Shown: one piece after another, positions 38,719-51,829 of the stretch
Layout of the letters: every line of letters begins with the position of its first letter
Numbering within the stretch: position 1 is the first letter of the stretch
Source of the DNA: Nothopassalora personata
Lineage: Eukaryota > Ascomycota > Dothideomycetes > Mycosphaerellales > Mycosphaerellaceae
NCBI GenBank assembly: GCA_033816765.1
Contig: CM066296.1
Span: forward strand, 1,612,001 to 1,676,000
Direction of reading: 5' to 3'
Length of the DNA: 64,000 nucleotides
Notes under the pieces: generated by a model
Databases searched by the model: none
What the model was told of the DNA's origin: nothing
Seen by the model: only the letters and a program-made list of their open reading frames with translations
Translations under genes and position numbers: made by a program

Positions 38719-41163
38719 ACTAAGACCTTTACATATAGCTCTTTTATGTATAGCTCTATAATTAAGGGTTATCCTTTACTAATTAACCCCTTATAAAGTA
38801 CTTTATATAGTAAAAACTCCATTAATATAGGGAAAAGAGTATAATAAACTTATAATAGCTAGCTACGTTAGAAACCTAAGTAGGGCTATTATTGTTAATA
38901 GGTTAAAAGAAGTAGTAGCCTAGAATTAGCTATAGTTTTAATCTAGCAAGTCTAGAGCTTTAGTTTATATTAGTTTCTAAGCTTTATATAGCTACTGAGC
39001 AAAGTGATATTAGCTATAAAGTAGATTAAAACTACTATTCTTAGAAGTTACTATCTTAGTTATAATTCTAAACAAGTATAAAACTAGAACTTCTAATTAT
39101 AATACTACAAATTATTTAACTATAGCCGTAGTAGGCAAGCGCTTAATTAGTAGCTCCTAATGTAGTTAGAAATAGTTACTTTTTAACTATATTAAAATCT
39201 TTAACGCTCTAGGCGGTCTAGAAGTTAAGTTATAGAATAAAATAGAATGTTCTTCTAGTTATAAGTTCTTATAAATCTACTTATAAGTATAATAGCGCCT
39301 ACGTAATATATTATACGGCGTAGAAGGTGTTTAGAGTCTATACCTAAATATTACTAAGAGTAGATTTAGCTATCTACATAGGCATAAGCAACTAAGTCTA
39401 CTACGCTTATAAGTATTATATTTATTGACTATTGTCTCCAAGTTTTAACGACTTTATTATAACTTATAAGGGTAGCTTCTACTATAAACCGTTTTCCTTT
39501 AAAGATAGATCTACGTCTAAGTAGAGTAACGCCTATATATTAGATTATATAGCGTAGAATAATCTAGAGGCTTCTTAGAAAACATAAATAGGAGTAGAAT
39601 TAGTCTGTTAGATAGGCTAAAGTAACTAACTAGGTCTCCTACTCTTAGGACTATTATATTAACTATTATCCTTAGTTTACTATAACTTTATAACTCTTCT
39701 CTAGGTTACCTCCTATTACAAATCAAGGTTTTATACTACGCTAAGACTAAACCCATTTATATAGGATGTTGTTTAGTATGATAAGCGTAATGTAATCTAT
39801 TACGAAGACATAATTATTCTTAGAAGTAGATTTATAAGAAGTTATAACTTGAACATTCTATTTAATGCTATAACTTAACTTCTAGACTGCCTAGAGCGTT
39901 CTAGAATTTGGCCTAATTAAAGGCTAACTAGTTATAACTATATATAGAGGCGCTAGTTAGACCTTAGACTATTTTAGCTACAATTATATTATTTCTAGCG
40001 ATAAAAAAGAACCTTCTAGAATTAGATTCATAATAAGTTATCTCTAGAGCATTCTATTTTATTCTATAACTTGATTTTTTTTTCTACCTATAGCGTTGTA
40101 GCTTTCTATCTAGTTAGAAACTAACTACTTCTAGCATAAATTTTATTAATAAGTCTAGCGCTAGTATATCCTAGCTATAGTTAAGTTATTTATAGTGTTT
40201 TAGAGAAAAGATGTAATATTGAACTAGCTTAGAATTATAACTATTATAACTAAGATGGTTACTTCTAAAATAGTAGATTGTATTTACTTAATAGCTTATA
40301 ATACATTACTAAGTAGCTAGATAAAGCTTAGAAACTAATAAATACTAGTATTTATACACCTTAAGTGTAGACTCCTAGAGCCTTTTACGTAAGGAATCTA
40401 TTACGTAGGTATTGCTTTAAAGCGGATTTATGATAATCTATACATAGAATATGCTAATTAATAATCTAGCTTTCCTTCTTATAAGAATTCAAGAATTTCT
40501 TATCTCTTCCTTACTTTATACATAGCTTATTTCTAGTACTACGAGTCTATTACTAGCATATATTAGCTAGAGTAAGCTAATAAAGAAAGCTATGATTCTG
40601 ACTTCCTAGAATTTTACTAAGCTAGTACTAAACTAGTACCACTGAATATAAGTTTTATACGTAGTATTACGTATATGTCAAAATCTAAAGGGTTCTAGGC
40701 TTACTAGATAGGGTGCTAGTTTATTAATTAGAATACTCTAAATATAACTTCTTATAAATCTACTACTTAGAGAAGTAAGGGCTTTATAATAGATTAAGCG
40801 GCGTAGGATATTCTAAGAATCTATAAAAAATATAAACAGGAGTATAATTCGCTTATTAGATAGATTAAAGTAACTAAGTAAGTCCACTACTCTTATAAGT
40901 ATTATATTAACTATTATTCTCGATTTACTATAACTTTACTACGTATTCCTAGGGTTGACTTTTGCTATAATCTAACTTTCATCTACTAATTTTAGTATGT
41001 ATTAGCGTTATAAGATATATTAGCTATATTAGCTAGAGTAGATATAGTAGAAGTTAGCCTAAAGGATTAGAGGTAAAATAAAGGATAGGTTAGGTATATA
41101 AACATAGTAGGGAGACTTATTCCTTAGTATATTTAAAGGGCTAATACTAGATATCTATATACC
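38719..41163. other. RIPed mosaic of D-family LTR fragments
   Basis: Contains a plus-orientation D LTR from ~38968 to ~39720 (degraded, no duplication found) and an inverted partial copy from ~39810 to 40340. The stretch ~39940-40600 is repeated at ~53800-54350, including the flank CTTTTACGTAAGGAATCTATTACGTAGG-type text. No gene is recognisable. Confidence 0.5.
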
Positions 41164-41168
41164 TTTAG

Positions 41169-41698
41169 TATTAGAAAGATAGGTTATAGCGGAAGCTAGC
41201 CTTAGGATTTATGGGATAGTCGTAGTACAAAGTAGGTAAGTAGTAGATATAGTAGTAAGAGTAGTAGAAGTTGCTTCGTTACTTATATATATCTAGAGGG
41301 CTAATTCTACTCTTATTTATACTCGTTATTAACTCCTAGAACCTTCTACCCTACGTAATCTATTACGTAGGCATATATATCCTTAGAAGTAGATTTGTAA
41401 GAAGTTATAGTAAGAACATTCTATTTAATACAAGAACTCAACTTCTACACCGCCTAGGACGTTCTAGATTTTAACATAGTCAGGAACTGATATATTCTAG
41501 CTATATTAGAAGCCGCTAGTCCGGTCCTAGCCTATTCCGGCTATAGTCGAGTTATTTATAGCGTTATAAACGAAAGCTCTAGTATTCTACTATCTTAGGA
41601 TCGTAACTAAGATAGTAACTACTAAGAATAGTAGTTTATATCTACTTTATAGCTAAGAACACTTTGCTAAGTAGCTATATAAATCTTATAAACTAATA
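41169..41698 (-). repeat. RIPed solo LTR of copia family D with intact target duplication
   Basis: 530 bp, reverse orientation, TATTAGAAAG to AAACTAATA, flanked by a perfect TTTAG duplication (41164-41168 and 41699-41703). Internal landmarks match the D LTRs. Confidence 0.85.
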
Positions 41699-41703
41699 TT
41701 TAG

Positions 41704-43294
41704 TATATACCTTTAGGACCTTCTACGCTACGTAATTTGTTACGTAGATAGTTCTTTACTCAAAAGCAAGTTTAGAATAGCTTCTATTAAGAATAATCTA
41801 ACTAATAATCTAGCTTCCTATCTAGTAAGGATATAGCCTTCTAGACTTTATTATATACGGAATATTACGTATATAAACAATGTTTTTATATTGCTAAGCT
41901 AGAACTAGCCTAAAGTAGCTAAGGTAGGGTATTTAATAGCATTATAATTATAACGTCTTAAAATATTTTAGTATCTTCTACTATCTTTCTACTAGAACTC
42001 GTACTATTTATATACTACTTATATAATCTGTCTTATTATAGTACTTTATTTCCCTTTATACTTTTCTTAGTAGCTAACTAAAGATTATAAATAAATAACC
42101 AGACTTGAATTTTTATTATGTAGTATACACTAGAGAGGTAAAGTTCCTGAAACAATATATTAAGATAGTCCTAAAGATAAAGAACCTACTATCATTAGGA
42201 AATTTAAGGTAAATAATAGGTTATACTTTAAGGATAATAGCGCGTCTAGTAAGTAGAATTAAAAGGCTAAGAAGCCTAATAAGCTAAGATTTAAGATATT
42301 ACGTTTAGATAGTACTAACAAATATATTCGTTCTAGTATAGAGGCTTCTAGTTCTACTATAAAGCTTAATAATAACATTTTAGCTTAAGTTTACCGAATA
42401 ATTTACTAAGTCGGGATAATACTAATTGTTCTGTTTTACTAGAACTTAGTAACAATAACTTAGGCCCGCTAACTATAGAGGTAAATAATAATTCTAAATA
42501 TAATAGCGTAAATAATAAAGCTAAAACTTTATATAATAATTTTAATTATAGGAGTATGTCTACGCTATAGGATATAGTAAAGTTATAAGCTATAGTAGAT
42601 ATAAAGGAAGTTCGACTACGGGCTAAAAGGTAAAATAAAGGATGAATCTTTTATAAAAGAGTAATAAGAACTCTATTGTCCTTACTCTTTCTAAAGGGCT
42701 AATATTAGTACTTATATACCTTAAGTATAGACTACTAAAACTTTCTACGCTTTGTAATCTATTCTCTATAGGCGTAACTATTCCTAGAAGTAGGTCTAGA
42801 AAAATTTATAATAAGAAATTTTAATTTACTTGTATTAATTAACTTCTAGACCATTAATAGCGCTCTAAATCTACTAAACTATAGTAGGGCAAACTCCACT
42901 AATTCTATTACTTAAAGAACCTACTACGCTACGTTATCTATTAAGTAGGCGTAATTATTCTTATAAGTAGATATATAAGATGTTATAACTTAAGAATTCT
43001 ATTTTATTCTATAACTTAACTTCTAGACTGCTTAGAGTACTCTAGAACTAAACATAGTTTAAAACTAATTGATTATAACTATCTTAGTAGGTACTAGTCT
43101 ACTATTAGCCTATTACGGCTATAATTAAATTCTTTATAGAGTTATTAAGAAAGTTTTCTAAACATACTATCTTAGGATTATAACTAAGATATTTACTACT
43201 AGGAGTAGTAGTTTTTATCTACTTAATAGCCAATAGTACTTTACTATGTAGCTATAAAAAGCTTATAAAGTAATAAGTTTTAGCTATAACCTAA
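41704..43294. other. RIPed DNA with D internal and LTR fragments
   Basis: The stretch ~42140-42560 on the plus strand matches the D pol segment near 46810-47230 (around GAACCTACTAT and AGGTAAATAATA). An inverted partial D LTR lies at ~42880-43278, immediately before the near-complete D copy. No intact frame. Confidence 0.5.
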
Positions 43295-43299
43295 GTGTT

Positions 43300-43847
43300 T
43301 ATTAGTCTATAAGCTTTATATAGCTACTTAGCGAAGTGTTCTTAGCTATAAAGCAGATATGTTTTAAACTACTATTCTTAGTAATTACTATCTTAGTTAC
43401 AATCCTAAAATAGTAGAATACTAGAACTTTTGTTTATAACGCTATAAATAACTCGACTATAACCGTAAGAGGCTAGGGCCGGACTAGCGGCTCCTAACAT
43501 AGTTAGAATATGTTAGTTTTCAACTATATTAAAATCGAGAACGCTCTAGACGGTCTAAACGTTAAGTTATAGAATGAAATATAATGTTCTAGCTATAACT
43601 TCTTACAAATTCACTTGTAAGAATACCTACGGCTACGTAATAGATTAGGTGGTATAGAAGGGTCTAGGAGTTCATTATTGAATATAAATGAGAGTAGAAT
43701 TAGCCCTCTAGATAGGCATAAGTAACGAAGCAAGTTCTACTACTCTTACTACTACTTACTGCTCTTAGACATACTATTAACTACAATATTCCACGAATAT
43801 ATACAACTATCCTAAGGCTAACTTCCGCCTATACCTACCTTCTAATA
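43300..43847 (+). repeat. 5' LTR of copia element D
   Basis: 548 bp, TATTAG...CTAATA (original TGTTAG...CTAACA). It aligns with 50278-50821 with mainly G/A and C/T differences. Confidence 0.85.
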
Positions 43848-44590
43848 GTTATAAGCCCGAATAGTTCTTAGCCTAAGGAATGAATCTAGTTGTCCCTACC
43901 GATTAGAAAGCAATACCTACGCCTTATTTATATCTTCGGGCGTAGAACTAAACGAGACTTAGCAAAATCTAGCAATTAGTAAGTAAGAACCTTTAAGAAA
44001 CAAATAAGGTTCGAGTCGGATAAGGATTTCCCTTACCTTTATTACGGGTACTATACCTAAAATAACAATACCTACGAGGTATATATAACCTAGCAACGCA
44101 ATATAGCTAATCTTAGTATACCTTCCCAATTAGGGAAGACTATAGATTTTTGCAACCTAGGGTAATTCAATCTCTTAAAAGTTTACCGTTTTAGAAACGG
44201 TAATATCTTAACGGCCCTACGAGCTAAAAATATAAATGGACCTGTTTTCGGACTGTCTATATTCCTAGATTCAACTATAGAGAGCCTATAGCATTACAAA
44301 GTCCCTATAGAGCGCTATTGTAAGTAATTATCAGTTTTAGTATTACTAGTAGTATAAAATCCTTAAGGGGAACCTACTAGCAATCCGTATACTAATACGT
44401 TAGGACGAGAAATAGCAAAATCTTAAGGAGGGACCCTGTAAAAGTAGCTAGAGTATTACGCCTATCTCTCTACAAAAAAGGATAAGGCATTTTTTAGGAG
44501 ATTAAAACTTACTCTTATTCTTCTTTCTAAGGACGCTTCTATTTCTAATTCTAGAAACAACAAATACTAGAATTATAAAGCGTAATAACA

Positions 44591-47500
44591 ATGTCTATTA
44601 ACGATAAGACATTTAATATTACGCTTCTTAAAGGCTAAATGAACTATTAATTTTAGGCCTTAAGAATTAAAGCGTACCTTATAAAAGAAGGCCTTATTAA
44701 GGCTATAGAGAAACCTATTACGTATAAGGAAGAAATAAAGCAAAAAGCACTCGCGGTTATTAGGTTATCTATTAAGGACGGGCCTTTATCATAATCATAA
44801 ACTAAGAATACGGCCCTTAAAGCATAGAATGCCTTAGAGGATCTATATAGTCCTAAAGGGTTTAATTCCTTGCTCTTACTTTTAAGAGAGCTATTTAATA
44901 CTACGCTCTCTAAGAGTAATAACTCGATAGAGAAATATACGACTACTATCTACCGTTTATACGACGATTGAAAGTCTAAGGGTATAGAACTACCTAAGTA
45001 AGTTATTATAGCTTAGACTTTAAATAACTTAATAGATAAATACGAGTCTTTTATTACCTCTATAGATAAAATTTTAAGAGTAAATATAGAGGTATTTACT
45101 CTCGAAGAATTATTTAGTAATCTTCTAAACGAATCTAGAAGATATAGCGCTAAAGATAAAGAAGATAATAGCGCGTTATTCCTAAATTATTCTAGGTGTA
45201 AACCTCAAAAATATAATGGGCTTAAAAGGCCGGGAAATAAGGGTCCTAAACACGCTAATTTATCTAAAAAGTGCTCTTATTACGATAGGAAAGGACACAA
45301 CGAATCTACGTAGTGTAGTTTAAGAAGTGTTACAATTTAAGAAAAAGGACTTTTAAGAAGAATAACTATAAGTCTAAAAATAAGGATACTAAAGAGGATG
45401 GCGACGCTTTATTCGCTAATTCTAACGAGGATAGTAAAGTAGAAGTACTATTCTCTAATATAGAGGACTCTAATAGCGAAGATATAGCCGTTTTAAGCGC
45501 TAACAATAATGATAATAATAGCGCTAAAAGCGTAGAATCTACGGGTTTTGTTCTAGACTTAGGCGCTTACTGGTATATTATAGTAAATAGGGATTACTTT
45601 ATAACGTTTAAAGATATTAAGACTATTTTGCGGTAGGGAAACACCGGTAGATTAATCTCTTATAGGCGCGGCAATATTAAATTGCATTTTAAAGATATAA
45701 ATAAGGTAGTCCTTCTAAAGAATTGCCTTTATAAGCCTAAAATAGGCGTAAATCTTATAAGTCTATCGTAATTAGACGCCCGTAACTGCTATACCCGTCT
45801 TAAGAATAGAGTTATTAATTTATATAGTAAACTTAATACTCTTATAACTAGAAGTATTGAGAAAAAATTACTATATAAAATAGCTGTCTTTTTCCCTTCA
45901 AGACACGAAGAAAGTACGTACTATACTATTAAGTCTAGTGAAAAAAAATTCACTAATTTAGTATAAAAGACTAGGATATATGAATCCTAACGCCTTAGAA
46001 AAGATAGGCGTGAAAGTAGATAAATACAGTCCTAGGCTCTTAAATTGCGAAATTTGTATTAAAGTAAAAGCAACTTGAAAAATTAATCTTAATAAGAGCA
46101 CAAAAGTAGAAGCCTTTCTAGATAAATTTAGTTTCGATACTTACGGTCCTATAGAACCTAGGACTAATTATAGATATTGTTGTTTTTTTAGCTTTATTAA
46201 TAGCTATTAAAGATATATAGAGGCAAATATTATTAAGTCTAAATCCAATGCTTTTCGTTCCTTTAAAGCCTTTAAAATATGTACGGAAAATTCTTCGTCT
46301 AATAGCGTAAAAAGGCCTAGATTTAGGGTCTGAAAATCCAAAAATGCCTTACAATTCTTATCTAAAGAATTTAAGGACTTGTTAGAAAGTAGCGGTATAG
46401 TCCGCAAATTTAGCGCGCCTTTTTATCCTAAACAAAACGCTATTATAGAAAGGCCTAATCGTACTATAATGTCTAAAGTACGCGCTATAGTATACGAGGC
46501 TAATTTACCTCGTTATCTATAGGGGGAAGTAGTTTTAGTAGCGGTTTATATCTATAATAGAACCCCGTACCCTAGTTTAGGGTTTAAAACACCCTATAAA
46601 CTAAGGTACGGGACTAAACCCGACCTAAGTAATATAAAAATCTTTAGTTCTATCGCGTATTATTGTAATACTAGCCCTAAAAAGCTAGAGACACGCTTTA
46701 GTAAGGCTATTGTATTAGGTTATACTAATTACGGGAATTATAAATTCCTAGACCTTAATATATATCGTATTATCTTTACTAGAGACGTAAAGGTCTTAGA
46801 GAGGACCTATTTAGCTAGTCCTAAAACCGAAGAACCTACTATAGTTAGCAATTTCGAGGTAAATAATAAGTTAAATTTTAGTAAGGATTATAATGCTTCT
46901 AACAAACAAAATAAAATAGCTACGAAGGCTAACGAGCTAATAAATCAAAGATTACGCTTAGATAATTCTAGTAAAAATACTAGCGATAGCGTAGAGGCTC
47001 GTAATTTCACTATAAACCTTAATAATTACGACTTTAGCCGTCTAAAAAATCTCTAAACGGGGACATTATTAATTGTCCTACTACTTTAGACCTTAGTAAC
47101 AACGACGTAGACCGCTTATCTATACAGATAAATAATACTTCCGATCGTAATAGCGTTAGTAATAGCGCTAGAGTCTTAAATAATAATTCAAATAGCGAAG
47201 AAATTATAACTTTGCGTAATCTATCTTCTACTTCTAAAATACTTCTAGACTATAGATTAGAGGAGGAATTAGCGCTATTAGCTAACTATAGCGGGCTAAA
47301 ACCCACCGATCCTATTACTTATAAAGACGTAATAACTAGTCCTAATAAAATTAAATAGCTAGATTTAATAAAATCTAAGACTAACGGCTTTAATAAGCTT
47401 AAAATCTACCTAAAGATCGCGTAGCCCTTGAAGGACGGTAGGTTTATAAGACTAAAAGTAACGCTAAAGGTAATGTAATCAAATATAAGAGTTAGTAGGT

Positions 47501-49390
47501 CGTAAAGGGCTTTAAACAAATATTTAGAGTAGGTTATAACGAGACTTTTAGTACTACTTACCGTTCTAAAACTTAGTACTCTTCATTCTATTATACGGCT
47601 TATAACGACTACGAGATACAATAATAGGACGTTAAATTAGCGTTCTATTAAAAGGTAGGTATAGAGCGGAAGTTAGCCTTAGGATAGTCGTAGTAAATAG
47701 TAGGTATAAGAGGTATAAGAATAGTAAGTAGTACGTATAGTAGTAAGAGTAGTAGAACTTGCTTCGTTACTTCTACCTATCTAGAGGGCTAATACTACTC
47801 CTATTTATATTCAATTATAGACTTCTAGAATCTTCTATGCCACGTAATCTATTACGTAGCCATACGTAGACGTAGATATTCTTAGAAGTGGATTCGTAAG
47901 AAGTTATAGCTAGAACACTCTATTTAATTCTATAACTCGACTTCTAGACCGCGTAGAGTGTTCTAGATTTTAATATAGTTAGAAACTAGTACCTTCTAAC
48001 TATGTTAGGAGCTACTAGTCCAGTTTTACGGCTATAGTTGAGTTATTACTAGCGTTATGAACAAAAGTTCTAGCATTCTACTATCTTAGTTATAATCCTA
48101 AGATAGTAACTACTAAGAGTAGTAGTCTATATCCACTTTATAGCTAAGAGCACTTCGCTAAGTAGCTATAGAAAGCTTATAAACTAATACGTTCCCTAAC
48201 AGCCCTATAGATAAAGAGTTATACGTAGAATAGCCTTTAGGTTTTAAGGCCAATACTCCGAGCGTTTATCGTTAAAAGACGGCGCTATATAGCTTAAAAG
48301 AAGCCTCTAGATAATAGTATTTATACCTTAAGTCTATATTATAAAAGCTAGGCTGTCTTCCTTTTAAAAAGACAAGGCGGCGTTTAAAAACGCTAATACG
48401 GGCATTATAATAATATGCTACGTAGACGATATGCTTATATTTAGTTCTAATTTAGGACTAATAAGGGAACTAAAGGATAACCTCTTTAAGTCGCTAAAAT
48501 TAAGGAATCTAGGCGACATTAATTACTATCTAGGAATCGAGGCTACTCATAACCGTAAAAACAAGTCTATTACCCTATCTTAAAAAGGGTATCTAGATAA
48601 GATCCTTACTAAATTTAATAAGAGAGGCCTAGATCTCTAGTTAGTAGCCCTATAGAAAAAAGCCTCCGTCTAGAGAAAAATGAGGAATAAGCTAGTTTAG
48701 AAGATACTTGGATTGTTTAAGCTAAAGTATGGTCCTTAATCTATCTAGCTATTCAAACTATGCTAGATATTAGCTACTTAGTAGGGTACGTAGCTAAATT
48801 TACTTCTAATCCCAATAGCTCGTATTTTAAAGCCCCTAATAGGATTTAGAAATACTTAAACAATCCTAAGGCTTACGAGCTAAATCTAGTCTATAAAGTA
48901 TAATTGCTACCCCTATTAAAAGGCTATAGCAATGCTAATTTAGGGAGGGGGTGTAATTTTACGACTAGAAAAGATACTACGGGATATATTTTTACTTTAG
49001 GACCTAAAGCGCCTATAAGTTAGCGTAGTATTCTTTAAGAATCGGTTCCGCTATTAAGTTGCGAAGTTAAGTATATAGCTCTAAATGAGACTATAAAAAG
49101 GTTTCTCTTTTTAAGAGATCTATATCTTAAAATAGGAATAGATACGGGCCTTAATTCTATCCTTACGGCTTCTAAATCCGCAATAAAACTAGCTAATAAT
49201 CCCGAGTACTACGCTAAGACTAAGCATATTAATATATAATATTACTTAGTTTAAGAATACATATAAGAGAAAGTTATAAGTCTAGAGTATAGGATCTATA
49301 AAACAAGAGATAGCGGATATCTTAACTAAAGCTCTAGATTTGCTAAATTTTAAGAGACTACGGGATTTAATTTATAGTAGCTAGTTCTAG
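44591..49390 (+). pseudogene. copia D gag-pol, RIP-inactivated
   Basis: A frame starting at ATG 44591 (MSINDKTFNITLLKG) is broken by many TAG/TAA. Landmarks: gag core (~44890-45180); zinc knuckle KKCSYYDRKGHNEST (~45265); protease LDLGAYWYI (~45555, from DSGAxxHI); GAG-pre-integrase with Cys-x2-Cys (~46040); integrase end FYPKQNAIIERPNRT (~46425); RT YVDDMLIF (~48420); RNase H EVKYIALNE (~49060) and an end near LLNFKRLRDL (~49340). The RT N-terminal part DVKLAFLN/SPIDKELYVEQPLGF is split by the solo LTR. The order is diagnostic of Ty1/copia. Confidence 0.85.
47646..48189 (-). repeat. D solo LTR nested in the RT region of element D
   Basis: 544 bp in reverse orientation, TATTAAAAGG to AAACTAATA, with a perfect CGTTC duplication (47641-47645 and 48190-48194). 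Removing it and one CGTTC restores the RT frame across the site (WDVKLAFLN then SPIDKELYV), proving insertion after D had landed. It was later RIPed with its host. Confidence 0.9.
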
Positions 49391-50277
49391 GCTAGTACTC
49401 TTCTTATCCTACTTAGGTCAAAATCCCTAAGTTAGCTTTTTAATAAGGCTAGCTAATATAAAGCTTCGTACTCTTTTTCCTTTACTAAAGGGTTTTTAAC
49501 GAGGCAAAGTACTCTATAAAATTAGCGTAAAACGCCCTTAATTATAGAGTTATATATATAGGCCTTAATCCTAGAACTTATGTAGGGGTAATATTTATTA
49601 GCCAGTACTTTAATTATATTTCTTTAGAGGGACGCCTTTAGAGAAAATTATATTTATAGAATTAGATAATTTGATTATGAAATAATAGCTAACTCTATGA
49701 CTAGAAACAAAGTTTCAGGCTACTTTACTTAAGTATACCTGAAAAGTTTAGACGTTTGTTACTATATAGGGTCGTTATATTTCCCGTAATAAGCCGTTTC
49801 TAATATACTACTTAATAAAAGTAGTATTAAGATAAGATATAAACTAACCTTTAGGCATATAATCTTATAATACCAAGTAGGTACCTACCCTATAGGGCTA
49901 GGAATACTAATACGTATTAGTTATAGGCGTAATGTCACCTAAATAGTAGGGATTCCCCGTAGAAAGTACCTTAATCCTAAAATGTTTAGGAACGACTTTT
50001 AGCTATAAGAAGTAACTATAGCGGAGCTTTACTATAGTTGAAAAAAGGTCTTTTACCTAGCTTAAGGATTATATATATCTAACTAGGGGGGTAGTTTACC
50101 CTATAGACTCTGTAAAATAGCGCGTACCTATACCTTATAGCGTACTATACTTTATATAGAAGTATAGAATTAGGCTATTTATCTATTTTAGAAAAGAGTA
50201 TACTCTTTAACCTATAACTCCTCTTTATAAGCACTTTTGCCTTAATAAGTAGTACCTTTATAAAGCTTACGGGGGTA

Positions 50278-50821
50278 TATTAGTTTATAAGCTTTATATA
50301 GCTACTTAGCAAAGTATTCTTAGCTATAAAGTAGATATAAACTACTATTCTTAGTAGTTATTATCTTAGTTATAATCCTAAGATAGTAGAATACTAGAAC
50401 TTTCGTTTATAACGCTATAAATAACTTAGCTATAGCCGTAAGAGGCTAGGGCCGGACTAGTAGCTCCTAACATAGTGAGAAAATGTGAGTTTCTAACTAT
50501 ATTAAAATCTAGAACGCTCTAGGCGGTCTAGAAGTTAGGTTATAGAATAAAATAGAATGTTCTAGCTATAACTTCTTATAAATCTACTTCTAAGAATATC
50601 TACGGCTACGTAATTGATTACGTAGTATAGAAGGTACTAGGAGTCTATAATCGAATATAAATAAGAGTAGAATTAGCCCTCTAAATAGGTATAAGTAACG
50701 AAGTAAGTTCTACTACTCTTACTACTACTTACTACTCTTATACCTACTATTTACTACGATATTCTACGAATACCTACAACTATCCTAAGGCTAACTTCCG
50801 CTCTATACCTACCTTCTAATA
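50278..50821 (+). repeat. 3' LTR of copia element D
   Basis: 544 bp, TATTAGTTTATAAGC...CTACCTTCTAATA, preceded by a short purine tract (GGGGG near 50271). It matches the 5' LTR. Confidence 0.85.
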
Positions 50822-50826
50822 GTCTT

Positions 50827-51829
50827 AAAATCTCTTGATATATCTTGGTTTTTAGAAGACTATATTTAAGTATAATAACTCTAGAATGTTCTTATTACTA
50901 TTAATAAGGTTAAATTCTCTCTAGATTCTACTTTATAAGCTCAATATAGTCTCTATATTAAGTACTAATAGTTATTAGTTCCGACCTTAGGGTAGTATAA
51001 TACTAGAGTTTTTATTTATAACGCTATTACCAACTTAACATCTAGCTATAAGAAGAGGTAAGCATTAAGCTAGCGGCTCTTTATCTAGCTATAAGTACTT
51101 AGTTTATAACTATATCTTAATCTAGAGCGCTCTAGGCTATCTAGAAGTTGTGTTATATAATAAAATCAAATGTTCTAGTTATAACTTCTTAGAAATCTTC
51201 TCTAAACGATACTTCTTCATATAATAGATTACGTAGCGTAGAAGGTCATAGGAGTCCATACTAAATTATAATAAGTATTAAAATAGCCCTCTAGATACGT
51301 ATAATAAATTAATTATATATACTGCTCTTACTACTATTGTATAAACTATTGTCTCTAATTTACTATAATTATCCTTTTAGTTATATAAAGAGTTAATTTC
51401 TAGTAGGGCCTAGCCTTAGAAATTAAGTAAGGTTATTATATATTAAGTATAATAGTTAGTATAATAGTTCGTATAATAGTTATAACAGTAGTAGACTTAC
51501 TTTATTACTTATACCTATCTAACGAGCTTATTCTACACTTATTCTTGTTAAATTATATATATTACGAGCATTCTAAGCCGCGTAATCTATCACGTAGGTA
51601 TTAATTTTTCAAGAAGCGGATTTATAAGAGTTTATATCTAGAACATACTCATTGATAATCTAACGCCCTACCTAGTAAGGGTAGAACCTTCTAGACTTTA
51701 TAATATACGTAATACTATGTATATATAACTTAGTTCTAAGACTACTATTCCGGTACTAGTCTAATATAGCTAGGGTACGCTATTTAAAAGAGTTGTAATA
51801 ATAACTGTCTAAAATATTCTACTATCTTA
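50827..51829. other. RIPed DNA with decayed D-LTR-like stretches
   Basis: Scattered similarity to D LTR text in both orientations (for example 50960-51300 plus, 51420-51800 minus). No coding frame or clean repeat boundary is recognised. Confidence 0.4.

Larger units (their letters stand above)
43300..50821 (+). mobile_element. near full-length, RIP-degraded Ty1/copia element D
   Basis: 7522 bp with direct LTRs at 43300-43847 and 50278-50821. The flanks GTGTT (43295-43299) and GTCTT (50822-50826) are a one-mismatch target duplication. The internal region has copia order (gag, protease, integrase, RT, RNase H), which separates it from the gypsy elements in this window. It is interrupted by an inverted D solo LTR at 47646-48189. 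A ~740-nt leader precedes gag and ~890 nt of non-coding DNA follows pol. Confidence 0.88.

Noticed and set aside
46207..46407. 66-codon minus-strand frame
   Set aside because: Shadow of the copia D integrase region on the opposite strand.
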